Shown one piece after another: positions 38,657-50,757 of a stretch of DNA of 64,000 nucleotides. The notes under the pieces were generated by a model. It had not been told where the DNA came from. It saw nothing but the letters and a program-made list of their open reading frames with translations, and ran no database searches. Both the position numbers and the translations under genes were made by a program. Positions within the stretch are counted from its first letter, which is position 1, and each line of letters starts with the position of its first letter. Source of the stretch: Trabulsiella odontotermitis (lineage in GTDB: Bacteria > Pseudomonadota > Gammaproteobacteria > Enterobacterales > Enterobacteriaceae); contig NZ_LIFX01000013.1 in NCBI RefSeq assembly GCF_001297775.1, positions 1 through 64,000 on the forward strand, given 5' to 3'.

Positions 38657-39405
38657 GTGCTATCGAAGTCAAAAACCTGGTGAAGAAATTCCATGGGCAG
38701 ACGGTGCTGCACGGTATCGATCTGCAAGTGAATGCGGGTGAAGTCGTCGCGATCATCGGCCCCAGTGGCTCGGGAAAAACCACGCTGCTGCGCAGTATCA
38801 ACCTGCTGGAACAGCCTGAAAGCGGCACGATCAAAGTCGGGGAAATCACCATTGATACCGGGCGGGCGCTCAGTCAGCAGAAAGGGCTGATCCGCCGTCT
38901 GCGTCAGCATGTGGGCTTTGTGTTCCAGAACTTTAATCTCTTCCCGCACCGCACGGTGCTGGAAAACATCATTGAAGGGCCGGTGTTTGTTAAAGGCGAA
39001 AACAAAGCCAACGCCAGTGAACGCGCGCTGGATCTGCTCGAAAAAGTCGGGCTGAAAGGAAAAGAGACCAGCTATCCGCGGCGTCTTTCCGGCGGTCAGC
39101 AGCAGCGTGTGGCGATTGCCCGCGCGCTGGCGATGCGCCCGGACGTGATCTTGTTTGATGAGCCGACGTCAGCGCTGGATCCTGAACTGGTGGGCGAAGT
39201 GCTGAATACCATCCGCCAGCTGGCGAAGGAAAAACGCACCATGGTGATCGTCACCCATGAAATGAGTTTTGCCCGCGATGTTGCGGACAGAGCGATTTTT
39301 ATGGATCAGGGTCGCATTGTGGAGCAGGGCGATGCCAAAACCTTGTTCACTGATCCGAAGCAGCCGCGTACTCGCCAGTTCCTCGCTAAATTTCTCATTA
39401 AGTAA
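38653..39405 (+). CDS. tcyN: Cystine ABC transporter ATP-binding protein TcyN (YecC)
   Basis: 250 residues. Walker A GPSGSGKTTLLRSINLLE, Q-loop FVFQNFNLFPHRTV, signature LSGGQQQRVAIARALA, Walker B DVILFDEPTSALDPELVGEV, and H-loop VIVTHEMSFARDVA are all intact. It energises TcyL and TcyJ. Confidence 0.96.
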   Translation: MSAIEVKNLVKKFHGQTVLHGIDLQVNAGEVVAIIGPSGSGKTTLLRSINLLEQPESGTIKVGEITIDTGRALSQQKGLIRRLRQHVGFVFQNFNLFPHRTVLENIIEGPVFVKGENKANASERALDLLEKVGLKGKETSYPRRLSGGQQQRVAIARALAMRPDVILFDEPTSALDPELVGEVLNTIRQLAKEKRTMVIVTHEMSFARDVADRAIFMDQGRIVEQGDAKTLFTDPKQPRTRQFLAKFLIK

Positions 39406-39431
39406 CTCGTCCACTAACGGACTCCGCTGCC

Positions 39432-39467
39432 GACAACGCGCCCGGTCATCACCGCAGGCGCGTTGTC
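39432..39467 (+). repeat. Inverted repeat downstream of tcyN
   Basis: 11-base perfect arms (GACAACGCGCC/GGCGCGTTGTC) separated by 14 bases, 27 bases after the tcyN stop. No T tract follows, so it may protect the 3' end rather than terminate. Confidence 0.5.
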
Positions 39468-39615
39468 CGCGCATTCGGTCACCTGTGCCATTAACATTTC
39501 CCGCAGAATGAATTACCCTTTTATTTCACGGTATGGGATATTTCATACATACGAATAAGAAATATGTGCTAATTTCGAGATTCATAATAATGATTATTAC
39601 TTAGAGGTTTATTCG

Positions 39616-40347
39616 TTGGCTATGAGGGATAATGATTTTTTCAGATGGCGGCGGGAAATGCTGCAACATTTCCAGGCAATAACAACCAGCGAGCAGATCT
39701 ATACGCTTTTGCAGCAGCAAACCGAACGGCTGGAATATGACTATTTTTCACTGTGCGTCCGGCACCCGGTTCCTTTTACCCGCCCGAAGCTTTCTATTCA
39801 CACCACCTATCCCACGCGCTGGTGGTCGCATTATATGGCGGAGAAATTCCATACTATCGATCCGGTATTAAAAGCGGAGAATTTTCATCGCGGGCATTTA
39901 CGCTGGGACGATGACTTATTTAGCGACGCTTCATTATTATGGGATTCCGCACGGGATCACGGGGTACGCAACGGCGTGACACAATGTCTGATGTTGCCGA
40001 ACCGGGCGATGGGTTTTTTGTCCGTGTCGCGGGAAAACGAGCCGGACGTTGCTGTCTGTGAGGACGATGAAATGGAGCTTCGGCTGCAGACCCTGACCGA
40101 ACAGAGCCTGCTGGCGCTGCTGCGACTGGAAGACGAGATGGTGGTTCCGGCGGAAATGCGGTTCAGCAAGCGGGAACTGGAAATTCTGAAATGGACGGCG
40201 GAAGGCAAGACCTCCGCAGAAATCGCGATGATCCTCTCCATCTCAGAGAATACGGTGAATTTTCACCAGAAAAATATGCAAAAGAAATTCAACGCGCCGA
40301 ATAAAACGCAGATTGCCTGCTATGCGGCTGCCACGGGGATCATCTGA
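39616..40347 (+). CDS. sdiA: LuxR-type quorum-sensing regulator SdiA
   Basis: 243 residues from TTG 39616, eight bases after AGAGG; ATG 39622 is the alternative. N-terminal autoinducer-binding domain (YDYFSLCVRHPVPFTRPKLS, then WWSHYMAEKFHTIDPVLK with the ligand Trp/Tyr/Asp residues) and a C-terminal LuxR helix-turn-helix (FSKRELEILKWTAEGKTSAE, then IAMILSISENTVNFHQKNMQ). Detects acyl-homoserine lactones from other species; no luxI partner is present. The N-terminal domain has drifted from E. coli more than the DNA-binding domain. Confidence 0.95.
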   Translation: MAMRDNDFFRWRREMLQHFQAITTSEQIYTLLQQQTERLEYDYFSLCVRHPVPFTRPKLSIHTTYPTRWWSHYMAEKFHTIDPVLKAENFHRGHLRWDDDLFSDASLLWDSARDHGVRNGVTQCLMLPNRAMGFLSVSRENEPDVAVCEDDEMELRLQTLTEQSLLALLRLEDEMVVPAEMRFSKRELEILKWTAEGKTSAEIAMILSISENTVNFHQKNMQKKFNAPNKTQIACYAAATGII

Positions 40348-40366
40348 GTGTCATGCGCGACGGGAA

Positions 40367-40394
40367 ACCGGCTGACGTGTTGTGATCAGCCGGT
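40367..40394. terminator. Hairpin between sdiA and yecF
   Basis: Nine-base perfect stem (ACCGGCTGA/TCAGCCGGT) between the convergent genes; on the minus strand it is followed by TTTCCC. Weak bidirectional terminator. Confidence 0.55.
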
Positions 40395-40404
40395 CTGAAG
40401 GTGA

Positions 40405-40629
40405 TTACTGACGGTACGCTTGTTTAATCTGCTTAACAGTGCTGGAAAAAACGGCAGCCTGAGCCTCATCTTCCATCTGCGTGATTTGCTTTTCCATTTT
40501 GATAATCACCCGGCCCGCGTCGGCCTGACCCATTGCCTGCAGCATCAGCGTCAGCAGCGCTTTCAGACAGGTCACTTCCTGGGCAAGTTGTTGATTACTT
40601 TCGGCAGTGGAAAAATCCGGTGTGCTCAT
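40405..40629 (-). CDS. yecF: Small DUF2594 protein YecF
   Basis: 74 residues from ATG 40627-40629 ([20 protein letters not shown]), matching E. coli YecF to its end [10 protein letters not shown]; ribosome site CGAGGAA. The nine-codon upstream extension is rejected. Probably helical; function unknown. Confidence 0.92.
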   Translation of the reverse strand: MSTPDFSTAESNQQLAQEVTCLKALLTLMLQAMGQADAGRVIIKMEKQITQMEDEAQAAVFSSTVKQIKQAYRQ

Positions 40630-41139
40630 CTGGTTCCTCGTTAAGGTCTTTCGCACGTCTCACATCATCCCGCCGGTGGCGGCTTGTTGGCAATGATTGT
40701 GTATATATGCGTTACGTAAAGTTAAGGCGGCGAAGTATACCACAAGATTAGTCAAAAAATGGAGTGCTTGTTTTTTGCTCTAATTATCAATGAAAAATCC
40801 AATTGTGGATGACATTAAACTGCCGCTCCGATATATGGCCGCCAATATTGTTTAAATCAGGTTCTTCTCTGGTTAATTCTTGTTACATATTTAATTCCGC
40901 CATTATTCTCTCAGACTTTTCTTGGGTTTTTCGGAAGTGGGGTATGGAAATTTCTTAAAAAAAGTTAACGCACAGCCAATGTTTCAGGTGACTTTCCAGT
41001 AGATGTACAGTCTGATTTCCAGAAAAAGGAGTAAAATGCGGAGCAGGACATTTTTTAAGTTTCAAAGTTAAGATAAAACCCGTTAATATGGTGGTGATAT
41101 AGAATCAGTAGCGTTATCCCTATTCTGGAGATTATTCCT
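40630..41139. other. Intergenic region between divergent yecF and uvrY
   Basis: About 510 bases, AT-rich, with no credible open frame. It must contain the yecF promoter near its left end and the uvrY promoter and leader near its right end. I could not define -35/-10 pairs with confidence and see no repeat or RNA structure. Confidence 0.6.
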
Positions 41140-41796
41140 TTGATCAACGTCCTTCTTGTTGATGACCACGAACTGGTGCGCGCAGGGATACGACGCATTC
41201 TGGAAGATATAAAGGGTATTAAAGTTGCCGGTGAAGTCTGCTGCGGTGAGGATGCCGTTAAATGGTGCCGCGCAAATGCTGTCGACGTCGTGTTGATGGA
41301 TATGAACATGCCCGGCATTGGTGGGCTCGAAGCGACGCGGAAAATTGCCCGCGCCTGTGTCGACACCAAAGTCATTATGCTGACCGTGCATACTGAAAAC
41401 CCACTCCCCGCCAGGGTTATGCAGGCGGGAGCCGCAGGTTACCTGAGCAAAGGGGCCGCGCCGCAGGAAGTTGTTAATGCCATTCGTTCGGTCTTCGCCG
41501 GTCAGCGTTATATCGCTTCTGACATCGCTCAGCAGATGGCGTTGAGTCAGATTGAGCCGGACAAAACAGAATCGCCCTTCGCCAGTTTGTCTGAACGCGA
41601 ATTGCAGATTATGCTGATGATCACCAAAGGTCAGAAGGTCAATGAGATCTCAGAACAACTGAATCTCAGTCCTAAAACGGTGAACAGCTACCGCTACAGA
41701 ATGTTTAGTAAACTTAACATTCATGGCGATGTCGAGCTGACACACCTGGCAATTCGCCATGGCCTGTGCAATGCGGAGTCGTTAGCAAATCAGTGA
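41140..41796 (+). CDS. uvrY: Response regulator UvrY (SirA/GacA homologue)
   Basis: 218 residues from TTG, nine bases after CTGGAG. Receiver domain with phospho-acceptor Asp54 ([10 protein letters not shown]) and a LuxR-type helix-turn-helix ([20 protein letters not shown]). Partner of the sensor BarA; activates csrB/csrC and so relieves CsrA control of carbon flow, biofilm and motility. Its stop overlaps the uvrC start. Confidence 0.97.
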   Translation: MINVLLVDDHELVRAGIRRILEDIKGIKVAGEVCCGEDAVKWCRANAVDVVLMDMNMPGIGGLEATRKIARACVDTKVIMLTVHTENPLPARVMQAGAAGYLSKGAAPQEVVNAIRSVFAGQRYIASDIAQQMALSQIEPDKTESPFASLSERELQIMLMITKGQKVNEISEQLNLSPKTVNSYRYRMFSKLNIHGDVELTHLAIRHGLCNAESLANQ

Positions 41797-43625
41797 GTGA
41801 TGTGTTTGATTCGAAAGCCTTCCTGAAAACAGTGACCAGCCAGCCCGGCGTGTATCGTATGTATGACGCCGGCGGCACGGTTATTTATGTCGGTAAAGCG
41901 AAAGACCTGAAAAAACGGCTTTCCAGCTATTTCCGCAGCAATCTCGCCTCCCGCAAAACCGAAGCGCTGGTGTCGCAAATCACCCAGATCGATGTGACCG
42001 TGACTCATACCGAGACGGAAGCGTTGTTGCTGGAGCATAACTACATCAAGCTGTATCAGCCGCGCTATAACGTGCTGTTGCGGGATGACAAATCCTATCC
42101 GTTCATTTTTCTCAGCGGCGATACCCACCCGCGTCTGGCTGTCCATCGTGGCGCGAAGCATGCGAAAGGGGAGTATTTCGGGCCGTTCCCGAACGGCTAC
42201 GCGGTGCGTGAAACCCTGGCGCTGTTGCAAAAAATCTTCCCGATCCGCCAGTGCGAGAACAGCGTTTATCGCAACCGCTCTCGTCCCTGCCTGCAATACC
42301 AGATTGGCCGTTGTCTCGGGCCGTGTGTCGCCGGGCTGGTGAGTGAAGACGAGTACGCCCGGCAGGTGGATTACGTTCGCCTGTTCCTTTCCGGGAAAGA
42401 TGATCAGGTGCTGACGCAGTTGATCGCGCGGATGGAAAAAGCCAGCCAGTCGCTGGAATTTGAAGAGGCCGCGCGCATTCGCGACCAGATCCAGGCTGTG
42501 CGTCGGGTCACTGAAAAACAATTTGTCTCCAATACTGGCGATGATCTCGACGTTATCGGCGTCGCGTTTGATGCCGGTATGGCCTGCGTTCATGTGCTGT
42601 TTATCCGGCAGGGGAAAGTGCTGGGAAGCCGCAGTTATTTCCCGAAAGTACCAGGTGGCACCGAGCCGGGCGAAATCGTCGAGACGTTTGTCGGCCAGTT
42701 TTACTTGCAGGGAAGCCAGTCGAGAACTCTGCCGGGTGAGATCCTGCTTGATTTCGCCCTTGCGGACAAAACCCTGCTGGCGGATACCCTCACTGAATTC
42801 GCCGGACGGCGGATCAACGTGCAGACGAAGCCGCGTGGTGATCGGGCGCGTTACCTGAAACTGGCCCGTACCAATGCGGCGACCGCGCTGGTCACGAAAC
42901 TGTCGCAGCAGTCGACCATCACCCAGCGCTTAACGGCGCTGGCGACGGTGCTCAAACTGCCTGAAATTAAACGCATGGAGTGTTTTGACATCAGCCATAC
43001 GATGGGCGAACAGACCATCGCCTCCTGCGTGGTGTTTGACACAAATGGGCCACTGCGCGCCGACTATCGCCGTTATAATATTACGGGCATCACGCCAGGT
43101 GATGATTACGCGGCCATGAATCAGGTGCTGCGTCGTCGTTACGGCAAGGCGATTGATGACAACAAAATCCCCGACGTCATTCTTATCGATGGCGGTAAAG
43201 GTCAGTTAGGGCAGGCGAAAGCGGTGTTTGCCGAACTGGATGTCACGTGGGACAAGCATCACCCGATTTTGCTCGGTGTGGCAAAAGGGTCAGATCGTAA
43301 AGCCGGTCTGGAAACGTTGTTCTTCGAACCGGAAGGCGAGGGGTTCAGTCTGCCGCCCGATTCGCCCGCGCTGCATGTCATCCAGCATATCCGCGACGAA
43401 TCGCATGATCACGCGATCACCGGGCACCGGAAAAAACGCGCTAAGGTTAAGAGCACCAGTACGCTTGAGACCATCGAAGGCGTGGGGCCAAAGCGCCGCC
43501 AGATGCTGTTGAAGTACATGGGCGGTTTGCAAGGTTTGCAGAAGGCGAGTGTCGAGGACATTGCCAAAGTGCCGGGCATATCGCACGGTCTGGCAGAAAA
43601 GATCTACTACTCGTTGAAACATTAG
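41793..43625 (+). CDS. uvrC: Excinuclease ABC subunit C, UvrC
   Basis: 610 residues from the GTG at 41793, which overlaps the uvrY stop (GTGA) and gives the E. coli length. GIY-YIG nuclease domain for the 3' cut ([20 protein letters not shown]), a UVR domain for UvrB contact ([17 protein letters not shown]), the RNase H-like nuclease for the 5' cut ([12 protein letters not shown] and [13 protein letters not shown]), and C-terminal tandem helix-hairpin-helix motifs ([18 protein letters not shown]). Nucleotide excision repair. Confidence 0.97.
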   Translation: MSDVFDSKAFLKTVTSQPGVYRMYDAGGTVIYVGKAKDLKKRLSSYFRSNLASRKTEALVSQITQIDVTVTHTETEALLLEHNYIKLYQPRYNVLLRDDKSYPFIFLSGDTHPRLAVHRGAKHAKGEYFGPFPNGYAVRETLALLQKIFPIRQCENSVYRNRSRPCLQYQIGRCLGPCVAGLVSEDEYARQVDYVRLFLSGKDDQVLTQLIARMEKASQSLEFEEAARIRDQIQAVRRVTEKQFVSNTGDDLDVIGVAFDAGMACVHVLFIRQGKVLGSRSYFPKVPGGTEPGEIVETFVGQFYLQGSQSRTLPGEILLDFALADKTLLADTLTEFAGRRINVQTKPRGDRARYLKLARTNAATALVTKLSQQSTITQRLTALATVLKLPEIKRMECFDISHTMGEQTIASCVVFDTNGPLRADYRRYNITGITPGDDYAAMNQVLRRRYGKAIDDNKIPDVILIDGGKGQLGQAKAVFAELDVTWDKHHPILLGVAKGSDRKAGLETLFFEPEGEGFSLPPDSPALHVIQHIRDESHDHAITGHRKKRAKVKSTSTLETIEGVGPKRRQMLLKYMGGLQGLQKASVEDIAKVPGISHGLAEKIYYSLKH

Positions 43626-43682
43626 GGGTCCTGTAGCAACATAGGGCTAATATTTTACTGACAACAGATAGTTACCGTCACC

Positions 43683-44231
43683 ATGCAATTTAATATCCCT
43701 ACGTTGCTCACTCTGTTTCGCGTCATCCTTATCCCATTCTTTGTACTGGCATTTTATCTGCCGTTCACCTGGGCGCCGTTTCTGTGTGCGCTGATTTTCC
43801 TGGTGGCGGCGGTAACTGACTGGTTCGATGGCTTTCTGGCGCGTCGCTGGAACCAGAGCACGCGCTTTGGCGCTTTTCTCGATCCGGTGGCCGATAAAGT
43901 GATGGTGGCGATCGCGATGGTGCTGGTGGCCGAGCACTATCATACCTGGTGGGTAACGCTACCGGCGGCAACGATGATCGCCCGTGAGATCATCATCTCG
44001 GCGCTGCGCGAGTGGATGGCGGAGCTGGGTAAACGCAGCAGCGTGGCAGTATCGTGGATCGGCAAAGTGAAAACCACGGCGCAAATGACCGCGCTGGTCT
44101 GGATGTTATGGCGTCCGAACGACTGGGTGGAATGGGCCGGAATTGGCCTGTTCTTCGTGGCTGCCGTGCTGACGCTGTGGTCCATGTTGCAGTATCTCAA
44201 CGCTGCGCGCGGCGATTTGCTTGAACAGTGA
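43683..44231 (+). CDS. pgsA: CDP-diacylglycerol-glycerol-3-phosphate phosphatidyltransferase PgsA
   Basis: 182 residues, integral membrane. Makes phosphatidylglycerol phosphate, the first step to PG and cardiolipin. The CDP-alcohol phosphotransferase motif is intact as [28 protein letters not shown] written in two parts: [11 protein letters not shown] then [10 protein letters not shown], giving the expected pattern of four Asp. It lies 57 bases after uvrC, as in E. coli. Confidence 0.97.
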   Translation: MQFNIPTLLTLFRVILIPFFVLAFYLPFTWAPFLCALIFLVAAVTDWFDGFLARRWNQSTRFGAFLDPVADKVMVAIAMVLVAEHYHTWWVTLPAATMIAREIIISALREWMAELGKRSSVAVSWIGKVKTTAQMTALVWMLWRPNDWVEWAGIGLFFVAAVLTLWSMLQYLNAARGDLLEQ

Positions 44232-44280
44232 TCGTTTCGCCGCAAAATTCAGCAAACGATCCTGAATGCGAAAAATATCG

Positions 44281-44308
44281 TTGACTCAGTGCGTCAGGTA
44301 AGTAGAAT
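44281..44308 (+). promoter_or_regulatory. Promoter of the glyW-cysT-leuZ tRNA operon
   Basis: TTGACT (44281-44286), 16-base spacer, TAGAAT (44303-44308), then a GC-containing start region (GCAACGC), about 65 bases before the first tRNA. Confidence 0.75.
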
Positions 44309-44378
44309 GCAACGCATCGAACGGCAGCGCAGATTGCCAGACGATAATAAAATCAAGTGATTAAGCACGCTTGATGAT

Positions 44379-44454
<76 letters not shown>

Positions 44455-44494
44455 GTTTAAGACATCGGCAATTTTGCGGGTGTGGCAGTACTCA

Positions 44495-44568
44495 GGCGCG
44501 TTAGCAAAGCGGTTATGTAGCGGATTGCAAATCCGTCTAGTCCGGTTCGACTCCGGAACGCGCCTCCA
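44495..44568 (+). tRNA. cysT: tRNA-Cys (anticodon GCA)
   Basis: 74 nt, GGCGCGT/ACGCGCC acceptor stem, encoded CCA, anticodon GCA at 44527-44529. Confidence 0.98.
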
Positions 44569-44581
44569 CTTTACATCCCGA

Positions 44582-44668
44582 GCCCGGATGGTGGAATCGG
44601 TAGACACAAGGGATTTAAAATCCCTCGGCGTTCGCGCTGTGCGGGTTCAAGTCCCGCTCCGGGTACCA
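44582..44668 (+). tRNA. leuZ: tRNA-Leu (anticodon TAA)
   Basis: 87 nt with the long variable arm of class II tRNAs, GCCCGGA acceptor start, encoded CCA, anticodon TAA at 44616-44618 in the loop TTTAAAA. Confidence 0.98.
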
Positions 44669-44709
44669 TTGGGAAAGACGAATAAAATCAATGATAAGCA
44701 GTGTCGTGT

Positions 44710-44734
44710 AACCGCCTTCTCAGGCGGTTTTTTT
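44710..44734 (+). terminator. Terminator of the tRNA operon
   Basis: AACCGCC/GGCGGTT stem, six-base loop, seven T. Confidence 0.88.
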
Positions 44735-44961
44735 ATGCCTGAAATAAGCGCTCCTGACATACTTAACGCATTTTAATCCTGAATTATTAATCCTTATTCT
44801 GGCTGTCAACGACCGGGACGATCTGAATTTTGCGATTGTATCGGGCCGTTTGGCTAATCGGGAAATATAAGAGGTATGGCCTATCGAATATATGGACTGA
44901 TTTGACTATATTTTATTGTTGTTGGTGTTTATCGTAACTCTAAAATAATAGAAGGAGCTAG

Positions 44962-47145
<2,184 letters not shown>

Positions 47146-47231
47146 ATCGATATTCCCGCGTTAGCAGCAATGTCACTCATAACGGCTTTCTTTACAGAGA
47201 GCCGTTTTTTTTGCCATCGCGGCAGGGTACG

Positions 47232-47426
47232 CTAATCAACATTATTGAAGTAGTCGCGCGCGGCGACATCAATCTCTTTCTCGTCAATGCCCGTCTTCTG
47301 CGTTATCTGTTCGATAAACTGCTTAAAATTCTCACTGCTCACATTGCCACCATCCCAGTGGGCGACATACAACGTACTCTGATAACGGTAAAAATGGATG
47401 GTGGTGTTGCCGAACGTGTAATACAT
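47232..47426 (-). CDS. Small hypothetical protein
   Basis: 64 residues from the ATG at 47424-47426, seven bases after AGGAGA, which argues for real translation (MYYTFGNTTIHFYRYQSTLY, then VAHWDGGNVSSENFKQFIEQ). Probably a small mixed alpha/beta soluble protein. I do not recognise the family. It is convergent with katG and divergent from yecA. Confidence 0.72.
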   Translation of the reverse strand: MYYTFGNTTIHFYRYQSTLYVAHWDGGNVSSENFKQFIEQITQKTGIDEKEIDVAARDYFNNVD

Positions 47427-47533
47427 GGACGTCTCCTGTTCAGTGTGTAATAACAATATCCCCCGGACAAAGAGAAATTTCTACCGGTTTTGATTAAAAT
47501 GCCCCATCACTATTTTCTGAAGAGTATCCCGTA

Positions 47534-48199
47534 ATGAAAACCGGCCCCCTGAACGAAAACGAACTCGAGTGGCTCGACGACACGCTGGCGACGCACGGCA
47601 GCGAGAAATCCGTCCTTGATGTTTCTGAACTGGACGGCATGCTGACTGCCATTCTGTCGGCACCGAATGACATTGAACCTGCCGACTGGTTGCTGGCAGT
47701 GTGGGGCGGGGCAGATGCGGTTCCGCGCTGGAAGGATGAACGCGAACGCGATCGTTTTATCAATCTTACGTTGCAACACATGAGCGATATCGCCGAGCGC
47801 CTTGGCGAATACCCGGATCAGTTCGAACCGCTGTTTGGTACCCGCGAAGAAGAGGGGCAGATCCTGACGATTGTCGAAGAGTGGTGCTTTGGCTATATGC
47901 GTGGTGTGGCACTGGCGGACTGGTCCGGCTTACCGGAAGCGGAACAGCAGGCGCTGGATGCTATCGCCCTGCACGGTAAAGAAGAGAATTTTGCTCGTCT
48001 GGATACGTTCACGGCGGAAGAATTTATCGACAGCATTGAGAAAATTGCCCCTGCGGCGCTGTCGCTTTTCGATTACTGGACAGCGCACCCGAAAGCGGCC
48101 GTCGTCAAACAGCCGGTACGTAACGAAGCGAAAATCGGACGTAACGATCCCTGCCCGTGCGGCAGCGGTAAAAAGTATAAAAACTGCTGTCAGCAATAA
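47534..48199 (+). CDS. yecA: UPF0149/SEC-C protein YecA
   Basis: 221 residues. N-terminal UPF0149 helical domain ([20 protein letters not shown]) and a C-terminal SEC-C zinc motif ([17 protein letters not shown]), the same metal-binding tail as SecA. In E. coli it binds ribosomes or SecA-related complexes (also called AscA). Followed by a terminator shared with tyrP. Confidence 0.93.
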   Translation: MKTGPLNENELEWLDDTLATHGSEKSVLDVSELDGMLTAILSAPNDIEPADWLLAVWGGADAVPRWKDERERDRFINLTLQHMSDIAERLGEYPDQFEPLFGTREEEGQILTIVEEWCFGYMRGVALADWSGLPEAEQQALDAIALHGKEENFARLDTFTAEEFIDSIEKIAPAALSLFDYWTAHPKAAVVKQPVRNEAKIGRNDPCPCGSGKKYKNCCQQ

Positions 48200-48200
48200 A

Positions 48201-48222
48201 AAAACGGCCGAAAGGCCGTTTT
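48201..48222. terminator. Terminator between yecA and tyrP
   Basis: AACGGCC-GAAA-GGCCGTT stem-loop flanked by A on the left and T on the right, so it can serve both convergent genes. Confidence 0.8.
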
Positions 48223-48224
48223 CG

Positions 48225-49436
48225 TTATCCGACTGCCGGAAGCAGCCCGGTGGCGATACAAAACTGCACGGCAATCACCGCGATCCCGCAGGCGAACACC
48301 AGCCATAAGGCGAGGTTGCCGCCTGCCACGCGATAAGCTGCTTCCGGGTGACGCCGACGGCTGCGCATGACCAGCAGCGAAGGGATCACCAGCGCCAGTA
48401 TCGCCAGCGCCACGCCAGCATAACCGAGCGCCATCACGAATCCGCGCGGGTAGAACAGCGCAAAAATCAGCGGCGGCAGAAAGGTAATCGCGCCGGTTTG
48501 CATGCGTCCGCGCACGGTGTTTTTCCGCTGGAACAGATCGGCCAGATAATCAAACAAGCCAAGCGCCACACCGAGGAAAGACGTCGCCAGCGCCAGGTCG
48601 GCAAACAGATGCACGGCGAGTTCGACATGTGCAGATGCCACCACTTCGCGGATCGCCTGCAGTAACCCGTTCAGACCGCTGTTCGTCGCCAGTAAAGCGT
48701 TAAACACTGGCGAGTCGATACTGCCGAGCGTCGCGAGCTGCCAGAAGATATAAGCCACCAGCGGAATAAAACTGCCAATGATAAACACCCGGCGCAGTTT
48801 ACGCACATCACCGTTCAGATAGCTGACAATGCTCGGTACGCTACCGTGAAAGCCGAACGAGGTAAAAATGACCGGAATGGCCGACAGCGCCAGACCTTGC
48901 TCAACGGGCAGCGTCAGCAGGTTGATCCGGTGAATATGCGGCAGCAGCAGCGCCAGCATAATGATCAGAAAGATGATTTTGGCGCTGAACAGAAAACGGT
49001 TAAAGAAATCCACCAGCGAAGTGCCGACGCAGATAATACAGCCGCCGACGAGGGTGAACAGCAACACGCCGGTGGCAGGCGACATGCTCACCGACAGCCA
49101 CTGGCTCAGGCTGGACGCCAGCAGCTCGCCAGCACCGCTGATATACGCAGCGGTTAACGCATACATCAAAAACAGCATGCTGAAGCCGGTTACCCACTGG
49201 CCGTAGCGCCCGAGATAGCGCAGCGCCAGCGAACCCAACCCGGTATCAGCAGGAACGTGCTGATAGACTTCCAGCAACAGCAGGGCGGTGTAACACATCA
49301 GCCCCCACAAACACACCAGTAACCCCAGAGTGACACCAAAACCGACACCCGCTGACGCCAACGGCATTGCCAGCATCCCTGCGCCAATCGTGGTGCCCGC
49401 AACGATTAAAATACTACCCAGAATGCGGTTCTTCAC
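48225..49436 (-). CDS. tyrP: Tyrosine:H+ symporter TyrP
   Basis: 403 residues, eleven hydrophobic helices, aromatic amino acid permease (HAAAP/ArAAP) family. Start [20 protein letters not shown] with the glycine-rich first helix; [20 protein letters not shown] is the substrate-site region. Very close to E. coli TyrP. Two TyrR-box-like sites lie 69-109 bases upstream. Confidence 0.95.
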   Translation of the reverse strand: MKNRILGSILIVAGTTIGAGMLAMPLASAGVGFGVTLGLLVCLWGLMCYTALLLLEVYQHVPADTGLGSLALRYLGRYGQWVTGFSMLFLMYALTAAYISGAGELLASSLSQWLSVSMSPATGVLLFTLVGGCIICVGTSLVDFFNRFLFSAKIIFLIIMLALLLPHIHRINLLTLPVEQGLALSAIPVIFTSFGFHGSVPSIVSYLNGDVRKLRRVFIIGSFIPLVAYIFWQLATLGSIDSPVFNALLATNSGLNGLLQAIREVVASAHVELAVHLFADLALATSFLGVALGLFDYLADLFQRKNTVRGRMQTGAITFLPPLIFALFYPRGFVMALGYAGVALAILALVIPSLLVMRSRRRHPEAAYRVAGGNLALWLVFACGIAVIAVQFCIATGLLPAVG

Positions 49437-49504
49437 GCTTTCCTCTGCTACCGAACGTCATAACAACAAAATATGCCGCGCAGCGTAGGGGAAATCTACC
49501 GCTT

Positions 49505-49522
49505 CGTCAAATATGAATTACA
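49505..49522 (-). promoter_or_regulatory. TyrR box (proximal) of tyrP
   Basis: Minus strand TGTAAT-N6-TTGACG against the consensus TGTAAA-N6-TTTACA (9 of 12). It overlaps a TTGACG that could be the -35 element. Confidence 0.5.
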
Positions 49523-49527
49523 GCGAG

Positions 49528-49545
49528 TGTACTGATATGTTTACG
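49528..49545 (-). promoter_or_regulatory. TyrR box (distal) of tyrP
   Basis: Minus strand CGTAAA-N6-AGTACA (9 of 12 to consensus). Its centre is 23 bases from the proximal box, similar to the paired boxes of E. coli tyrP. Confidence 0.5.
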
Positions 49546-49572
49546 GATGTTAGCGGGGCTGCAGAGGAGGGC

Positions 49573-49600
49573 AAAAAAAAGCGGCAGTAAAAACTGCCGC
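49573..49600 (-). terminator. Terminator of ftnA
   Basis: Minus strand: GCGGCAGT/ACTGCCGC stem with a four-base loop followed by eight T. Confidence 0.9.
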
Positions 49601-49608
49601 CATCACAC

Positions 49609-50106
49609 TTAGTTTTGCGTATCGAGGGTCGACAGTTCTTTGTCGATGAAATAAAGACCTTCGCCGCTTTGACCGACCAGCGACAGTTTGTCGATAACCG
49701 ATTTAAACAGTTTCTCTTCTTCGTGCTGTTCCGCGACATACCACTGCAGGAAATTAAAGGTCGGGTAATCCTGACAGGTCATGGCAGCGTGTGCCAGTTC
49801 GTTAATTTTCTGCGTGATGAGCTGCTCGTGCTCATACGTTTTACGGAACAGTTCAGCCAGTGAGGAATATTCTTCAAACGGGCTCTGGATGGCAGAAATA
49901 CGCGGCAGACTGCCGGTGTCTGTCAGGTAATCAAACAGGCGCTGCATGTGCGTCATCTCTTCCTGCGCGTGACGGCGCAGGAACGCGGCGGCCCCTTCGA
50001 AGCTGTGGTAGCTGCACCAGGCGCTCATCTGCTGGTAAAGCAGGGAAGAATAGAGCTCAAGGTTCATCTGCTCATTGAGTTGTTCAATCATTTCAGATTT
50101 CAGCAT
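49609..50106 (-). CDS. ftnA: Ferritin FtnA
   Basis: 165 residues from ATG 50104-50106 ([20 protein letters not shown]), the E. coli length. Ferroxidase ligands are visible: Glu in NLELYS, the QEEMTHMQ block, and EEEKLF with the Gln/Glu partners. Forms the 24-mer iron store. The upstream seven-codon extension is rejected. Confidence 0.97.
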   Translation of the reverse strand: MLKSEMIEQLNEQMNLELYSSLLYQQMSAWCSYHSFEGAAAFLRRHAQEEMTHMQRLFDYLTDTGSLPRISAIQSPFEEYSSLAELFRKTYEHEQLITQKINELAHAAMTCQDYPTFNFLQWYVAEQHEEEKLFKSVIDKLSLVGQSGEGLYFIDKELSTLDTQN

Positions 50107-50285
50107 CGTATTTCTCCGCAAAAACAAACTGTTCAGATTATTGTGCGGCTCACTATAAATTGTTATCTAATTATTTGCAAAAGGTAAAATAAGAAAAGTA
50201 ATTATTAAAAATGCGAATGGGAATAACACGCATTACCGGTAAATAATAAAAAGAGAATAAGAATGATTCTGCTTTAAAATAAAAA

Positions 50286-50312
50286 GCCGACAGTCTGTTG
50301 TCGGCCATTTTT
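50286..50312 (-). terminator. Terminator of yecR
   Basis: GCCGACA/TGTCGGC stem with a six-base loop; minus strand continues into a T/A-rich tract. Confidence 0.75.
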
Positions 50313-50313
50313 A

Positions 50314-50652
50314 TTACCAGTAACCGTTATATTTGGGTTGGGTGATCGCGATACCGCGGCACTGATACTGAATCGTCACGCTGTTGTTAAGGCACAGCGA
50401 ACCGCTGGTGGTGGTGCAGGTGACGATCGGCTGGCCGTAGCTGACGGCGGTGGCGTAACCGAGCTGCTGACATTGCTTCGTCGCCGTTCCGTTCGCCAGA
50501 TAATCATCGGTCCGCGCGGACTGCAATATGGCCTGCCCGTAGGAGAGACGCACGACGCCACTGTTCGCATCCACGTTACTGACCTCCGCCTGGCGTGTGA
50601 TGGTACAGGCAGACAACGAAATAACAGCAGCGGCAAGGAGAAATTTATTCAT
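50314..50652 (-). CDS. yecR: Lipoprotein YecR
   Basis: 112 residues from ATG 50650-50652. Lipoprotein signal with lipobox LSAC (MNKFLLAAAVISLSAC). The mature part is Cys-containing (CQQLGY, CTTTSGSLCLNN, YQCRG). Its position between ftnA and the ftnB side matches E. coli yecR, a FlhDC-dependent gene of unknown function. An in-frame extension to 50709 is rejected because it would bury the signal peptide. Confidence 0.82.
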   Translation of the reverse strand: MNKFLLAAAVISLSACTITRQAEVSNVDANSGVVRLSYGQAILQSARTDDYLANGTATKQCQQLGYATAVSYGQPIVTCTTTSGSLCLNNSVTIQYQCRGIAITQPKYNGYW

Positions 50653-50757
50653 GGTATCGCTCTGGAAGCACTGAAATCTTCCTATCGTAACCGCCTGATG
50701 CGGCGGCAATCCGCAGAATAACCGATGAATCGGTGCTTAGTTATCGCAACGGCGGCG